The notes under the pieces were generated by a model, which made no database searches, had not been told where the DNA came from, and saw only the letters and a list, made by a program, of their open reading frames with translations. Below are positions 60,789 to 64,000 of a DNA stretch of 64,000 nt, in pieces. Numbering within the stretch: the first letter of the stretch is position 1; each line of letters opens with the position of its first letter. Made by a program: the position numbers and the translations under genes. The stretch is from the NCBI RefSeq assembly GCF_040719145.1, contig NZ_JBFDUZ010000001.1, positions 2,480,001 to 2,544,000 on the forward strand, given 5' to 3'. The stretch is from Paenibacillus sp. JQZ6Y-1. GTDB taxonomy: Bacteria > Bacillota > Bacilli > Paenibacillales > Paenibacillaceae.

Positions 60789-61844
60789 TTACCTGTCCAC
60801 ATCCCTGTACATATCCGCCATCGCCTGCCTAATCTCCGTTTCGGTAGACAACGGGGTATCGCCAGTAACTGTATGCGCCAGCATCGCTGCAGCTGCGGCA
60901 AAATCTACCGTTTGCTGCGGCATCCAGTCACTCAGCTCGCCATGAATAATGCCTGATGTGTACGCATCACCTGCACCAATCCGGTCATGCACGGGGAATG
61001 TCAGACTTTCAGAAAAAGTAAACGAGCCATTCTTATACATGTAGCCCTGTAACGAGTGCATATGGTTGCTCAGAATCGCACGATGCGTTCCAGCAATTAC
61101 AGGAATATCATACTGTGCAGCTACCTGCGGAATCAATTGTTTTAATTGTAGCTGTCGTTCCCCACTCTCACAGGGCATACCGAGAATGCCCATTGCATCC
61201 CGTTCATTCATCATAACAATATCTGCCATATAAAGCATCTTCTGATAATGAGGACGAGCAAATTCATAACTGTCTGCTCCCCACAGGGATGGGCGGAAGT
61301 TGCAGTCAAAGACCACTTGATTGCCTTGTTGCTTTACGGTTTGTGCAAGCTGTAGCATCTGCTGCCGAACAGTATCATTCATCGCCAGCGTAATACCGCA
61401 GAAGTGCATCAGCTTGATTGTGCCAGCGATTGCTTCCACATCGTAAGCGTCTGCTGGCGATGTGTTAAAGCTGCTGCCCAATCGATCATTATACGTCACT
61501 CGGCTCTGGCGCGACCCAAAACCATTTTCCAAAAAGTACATGCCCAGATGCTTACCGTCACGGCGAATTAGCGAAGTGGAAATGCCAAGTCGCCGCAGAT
61601 ACGCGATTGCTGCTTCCCCTAGTGGTGTCGGCGGCAACGTAGATACTAAATACCCATCATGCCCAAACCGTGTGACCGCAGAGGCAATATTCACACCTGT
61701 ACCGGAAAAGGAATAGCGCAGCTCATTGCCTTGCGCCAGCGTCTCCACGCCCGGCACCTGTAAGCGCATCATGACTTCGCCAAATGCTCCGACCTTGTGA
61801 CTTGGTGTTGCCGAAATATCATTCGGCTGTTCAGGCATAGGCAT
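60789..61844 (-). CDS. kdgK: 2-Dehydro-3-deoxygluconate kinase, PfkB family
   Basis: This 351-aa PfkB/ribokinase-family sugar kinase has GEVMMRL near the N-terminus, FSGTGVNIASAVTRFG (sugar-binding, ~44-60) and the C-terminal ATP/catalytic motif DRIGAGDAYTSGI (catalytic Asp). Context with a KDPG-type aldolase and a glucosaminate-6-phosphate ammonia-lyase indicates KDG phosphorylation. It overlaps the upstream aldolase gene by 14 nt. Confidence 0.88.
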   Translation of the reverse strand: MPMPEQPNDISATPSHKVGAFGEVMMRLQVPGVETLAQGNELRYSFSGTGVNIASAVTRFGHDGYLVSTLPPTPLGEAAIAYLRRLGISTSLIRRDGKHLGMYFLENGFGSRQSRVTYNDRLGSSFNTSPADAYDVEAIAGTIKLMHFCGITLAMNDTVRQQMLQLAQTVKQQGNQVVFDCNFRPSLWGADSYEFARPHYQKMLYMADIVMMNERDAMGILGMPCESGERQLQLKQLIPQVAAQYDIPVIAGTHRAILSNHMHSLQGYMYKNGSFTFSESLTFPVHDRIGAGDAYTSGIIHGELSDWMPQQTVDFAAAAAMLAHTVTGDTPLSTETEIRQAMADMYRDVDR

Positions 61845-62649
61845 CCACCAGCTTTTTCAGCTTGCTCATTAGCGTCTCCACATCCTGCACACGGGTATTG
61901 CCATCACTGTCAATGATGGATGAATACACATGCGGAATGACCTGTGGAACACCGGCTTCCAGTGCAATCTGAACAATCTGCTCAAAGTTATCAAGGTCGA
62001 TACCGCCCGTCGGTTCCAGTGCAAAATTCGCTTCTGCACATGCCTTCACGACAGCGCGATATTCCTCTTCCAGCTGCAATCCTTTCATTGGAAAATACTT
62101 AATCGCATTCCCACCCATATCGCGAATAAGGGCAATTGCCGCTTCAATCGGCACAATAGCTGGTTCCGCCGCCGCACTGAATGGACCAGTTGAGATATTC
62201 ACATAGCCCGGTTTGCCGCTTGGTGAGACCAGACTGTTAATCCAGCTGTCTCGATTGCCCAGCTTGGCGCGTGTTCGTCCAACGGCGGGGAACACCTGAT
62301 TGATATGCGTACCGCCATACTGCGAAGCAATCTCAGCTACCACCGCTGCCTGTCGATTATCGCCTGCACCGAGACCGATGGATACGGCATCCTCGATTTC
62401 GCTACCGTATTCACGCATCGCGGTAATGGCTGTCTGTGCATCTGGATAGCTTTTGGACAGGACACCAACCAGCACATGCCCTTCTGCGGCTGCAAATACG
62501 TCCTTCGCATTCTCGATACTATCAGCAAGTACATTGAGGGCTGCACGACCACGGTATAGGCGCTTTGCCATAGCTGGGAATACACTCTGCTCCGAAGCAG
62601 TGGATGGTACTGCTGCATTGCCTTTTGCGGAAGATGTGGATGGATTCAT
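61831..62649 (-). CDS. dgaF: 2-Dehydro-3-deoxy-6-phosphogluconate aldolase, DgaF type
   Basis: This 272-aa protein resembles the DgaF/KDGP aldolase family, larger than classic Eda (~210 aa). Segments such as GGTHINQVFPAVGRTRAKLG, GYVNISTGPFS and MGGNAIKYFPMKGL (Lys for the Schiff base) and LEPTGGIDLDNF are typical. It splits KDPG to pyruvate and glyceraldehyde-3-phosphate. The first ~25 residues are Ser/Ala-rich and variable. AGGAGG lies 7 nt before the ATG, 3 nt after the dgaE stop. Confidence 0.88.
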   Translation of the reverse strand: MNPSTSSAKGNAAVPSTASEQSVFPAMAKRLYRGRAALNVLADSIENAKDVFAAAEGHVLVGVLSKSYPDAQTAITAMREYGSEIEDAVSIGLGAGDNRQAAVVAEIASQYGGTHINQVFPAVGRTRAKLGNRDSWINSLVSPSGKPGYVNISTGPFSAAAEPAIVPIEAAIALIRDMGGNAIKYFPMKGLQLEEEYRAVVKACAEANFALEPTGGIDLDNFEQIVQIALEAGVPQVIPHVYSSIIDSDGNTRVQDVETLMSKLKKLVDAYA

Positions 62650-62652
62650 GGA

Positions 62653-63759
62653 TTAACCTCCTATAATTTCGCGTAAACGGCTGGCAATCATCTGTAGATC
62701 GTCACCCAACAGTGGACGCGGATCAATATCGAAAAACCCCTGACGTACTCCATAATCGCGTGTATAAATGGCAATATCGCCTTCACGCAAACGGTCGTTC
62801 ACCTGAATGGCATCAAGTCCAACGATGGACTTGTCGATATGCATTCTGCCTCGGAAAATAGCGCGTCCCGCTTCATCCTGCACAATCACTACTTTTACAC
62901 CCGGCAATTCATCGGATAGCGGCATCAACACGTCTTGCAGCGCTTGCTTTTCCGCTTCGCTATTGTCTGGCTTATCGCTGTATTCATCTAGCGCTTGTAG
63001 CAGACCGAATGTGGTTTCCTTACCGACCTTCATACTGCGACCAATCCCGTGCAGATGTACCTTTAGCCATTCGATATATTGTCGTTTACCGGCGACGATA
63101 CCGGATGAAGGACCTTCTATTGCTTTGGAGCCGCTGAAAATCACAAGATCAGAGTACGGAATAAATGCTTGCAAATCCTCCTCTGCGGCGGCGTCGATGA
63201 TCAGCGGAAGGTTATTACGCTGTGCGACTTCCCATGCTTCCTGATAAGAGATCATATTCTTCTGCACACTATGGTGCGACTTTACATATAGAATGGCGGC
63301 TGTCTGCTCCGAGATTGCTTCTTCCAAATGCAGTGCCTTGCCTTCATTCGCATAGCCCACCTCGGTAATACGTCCGCCACCCAGATAGACCATCGTCTCT
63401 ACTGGTGCGCCATACTGAACATTATGCCCCTTGAACAGCAAAATCTCGTTGCGAAGCAGTGGCTCCTGATGCAGCCGCATACTGCGCCGATGATCACCCT
63501 GCGTCACCATCGCTGCTACCGACAAGGCGATTCCGCTCGATGCAGAATTGACAACAACAGCCGCTTCCGAGCCAATCACACCAGCAATACGGTCGCCTGC
63601 CTTATTGACCAGATCAGCGATTTCGACATAGCTCTGTCCACCGATCTTCATCGCTTCCATAATGGTATCCGTCGGCGCCGAGACGCCGAGTATGCTCATG
63701 CGTCCGCTGGCATTGATAACACGCTTCAATCCATATTTAGCATGCAAAGAATGTTCCAT
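62653..63759 (-). CDS. dgaE: D-glucosaminate-6-phosphate ammonia-lyase (SelA-like PLP enzyme)
   Basis: This 368-aa fold-type I PLP enzyme is related to SelA. YGLKRVINASGRMSILG is the typical start, with VVNSASSGIALSVAA, LPLIIDAAAEEDL and the PLP Lys in DLVIFSGSKAIEGPSSG (~205-221). DgaE deaminates and dehydrates D-glucosaminate-6-phosphate to KDPG. Immediate coupling to a DgaF-type aldolase supports this. Its start lies 23 nt inside the upstream amidohydrolase gene. AGAGGAG is 10 nt upstream of the ATG. Confidence 0.88.
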   Translation of the reverse strand: MEHSLHAKYGLKRVINASGRMSILGVSAPTDTIMEAMKIGGQSYVEIADLVNKAGDRIAGVIGSEAAVVVNSASSGIALSVAAMVTQGDHRRSMRLHQEPLLRNEILLFKGHNVQYGAPVETMVYLGGGRITEVGYANEGKALHLEEAISEQTAAILYVKSHHSVQKNMISYQEAWEVAQRNNLPLIIDAAAEEDLQAFIPYSDLVIFSGSKAIEGPSSGIVAGKRQYIEWLKVHLHGIGRSMKVGKETTFGLLQALDEYSDKPDNSEAEKQALQDVLMPLSDELPGVKVVIVQDEAGRAIFRGRMHIDKSIVGLDAIQVNDRLREGDIAIYTRDYGVRQGFFDIDPRPLLGDDLQMIASRLREIIGG

Positions 63760-64000
63760 CTTTTACCACTCCTCTGGCTGTAATCCGTTGCTGACTCTCG
63801 CGCTGCTGTCCATCTGAATCCGTTAATATCGTCGTTGTCTGATCTATCGAAAAAAGGGTCAAATCCGCTGGTTGCCCCACTTCCAGCACTGCCAGCTCCG
63901 GTCGACGCAGCCATTGTGCCGCTGTTGTCGTCACCGCGTTCACAATCTGCTCCAGCTCATAACCGAGCAACAAAAACTTGCTGAGTACGTTGGACATATT
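63737..64000 (-). CDS. Amidohydrolase/deacetylase family protein, C-terminal part only
   Basis: This is the last ~88 residues of an amidohydrolase superfamily protein: VNAVTTTAAQWLRRPELAVLEVGQPADLTLFSI is the classic C-terminal block where the barrel ends and the composite beta domain resumes, followed by VVKDGTFF. The gene runs off the right edge. In dga-type operons an amidohydrolase/deacetylase precedes dgaE, and it probably removes an acyl group from the amino sugar acid. Overlaps dgaE by 23 nt. Confidence 0.88.
   Translation of the reverse strand, partial: NMSNVLSKFLLLGYELEQIVNAVTTTAAQWLRRPELAVLEVGQPADLTLFSIDQTTTILTDSDGQQRESQQRITARGVVKDGTFFAC

Overview
The window looks like chromosomal DNA of a Paenibacillaceae-type member of the Bacillales. 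The proteins are Bacillus/Paenibacillus-like, and most ribosome-binding sites are strong AGGAGG or GGGGGA types. Read on the minus strand, the core genes follow the Bacillus subtilis order closely: rib operon, scpAB, rluB-resDE, serA, ypbD/ypbH, prsW, ypfA, cmk-plsC-rpsA(ypfD)-der-plsY-gpsA, hup, mtrB, hepS-menG-hepT, ndk, cheR, aroC-aroB-aroH-trpE-trpD-trpC. The differences from that order are informative. spoIVA, sleB-ypeB, dacB-spmA-spmB and resABC are all missing from their usual places, and unrelated accessory genes sit in some of those gaps.

Layout. 1-8.0 kb: trpEDC, with a long leader holding a likely TRAP target, a leader ORF and an attenuator, then aroH-aroB-aroC, cheR and ndk. 8.0-9.0 kb: gene-free, with a long palindrome and a 13-copy 8-bp tandem repeat. 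9-14 kb: a menaquinone cluster hepS-menG-ubiA-ubiX-mqnA-hepT; mqnA implies the futalosine route from chorismate. 14-24.4 kb: mtrB (TRAP), hup, a ferredoxin, a nucleotidyltransferase fold protein, gpsA, plsY, der, S1 protein, plsC, cmk, a PilZ protein, prsW and a MecA-type adaptor. 24.6-33.6 kb: lipoprotein deacetylase, CPBP protease, T-box-controlled serA, small membrane proteins, resDE and rluB. 33.7-42.4 kb: accessory block with two AT-rich exported-protein genes, a GH2 beta-mannosidase, a Fur-controlled siderophore importer without ATPase, and an AraC regulator. 42.5-48 kb: scpAB and an FMN-riboswitch ribDEBH operon whose RibB lacks the GTP cyclohydrolase II half. 48-60 kb: accessory region. 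60-64 kb: a GntR-linked glucosaminate / 2-keto-3-deoxy-6-phosphogluconate operon.

The most unusual locus is 49.6-54.1 kb. A gene for a Rep_3-family plasmid replication initiator (50111-51343) lies behind eight tandem iterons spaced 21-22 bp, which is the layout of a theta-plasmid origin. Two further copies of the iteron module, in the same orientation, lie downstream of rep and another 2.2 kb on. They bracket a DMT transporter gene and a DapA-superfamily lyase gene. This could be an integrated or domesticated iteron replicon, or an element able to form replicating circles.

Tryptophan control links two parts of the window: mtrB at 14.3 kb encodes the protein expected to bind the NAG-rich trp leader at 3.5-3.7 kb. 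All family names come from reading the translated sequence without database searches.
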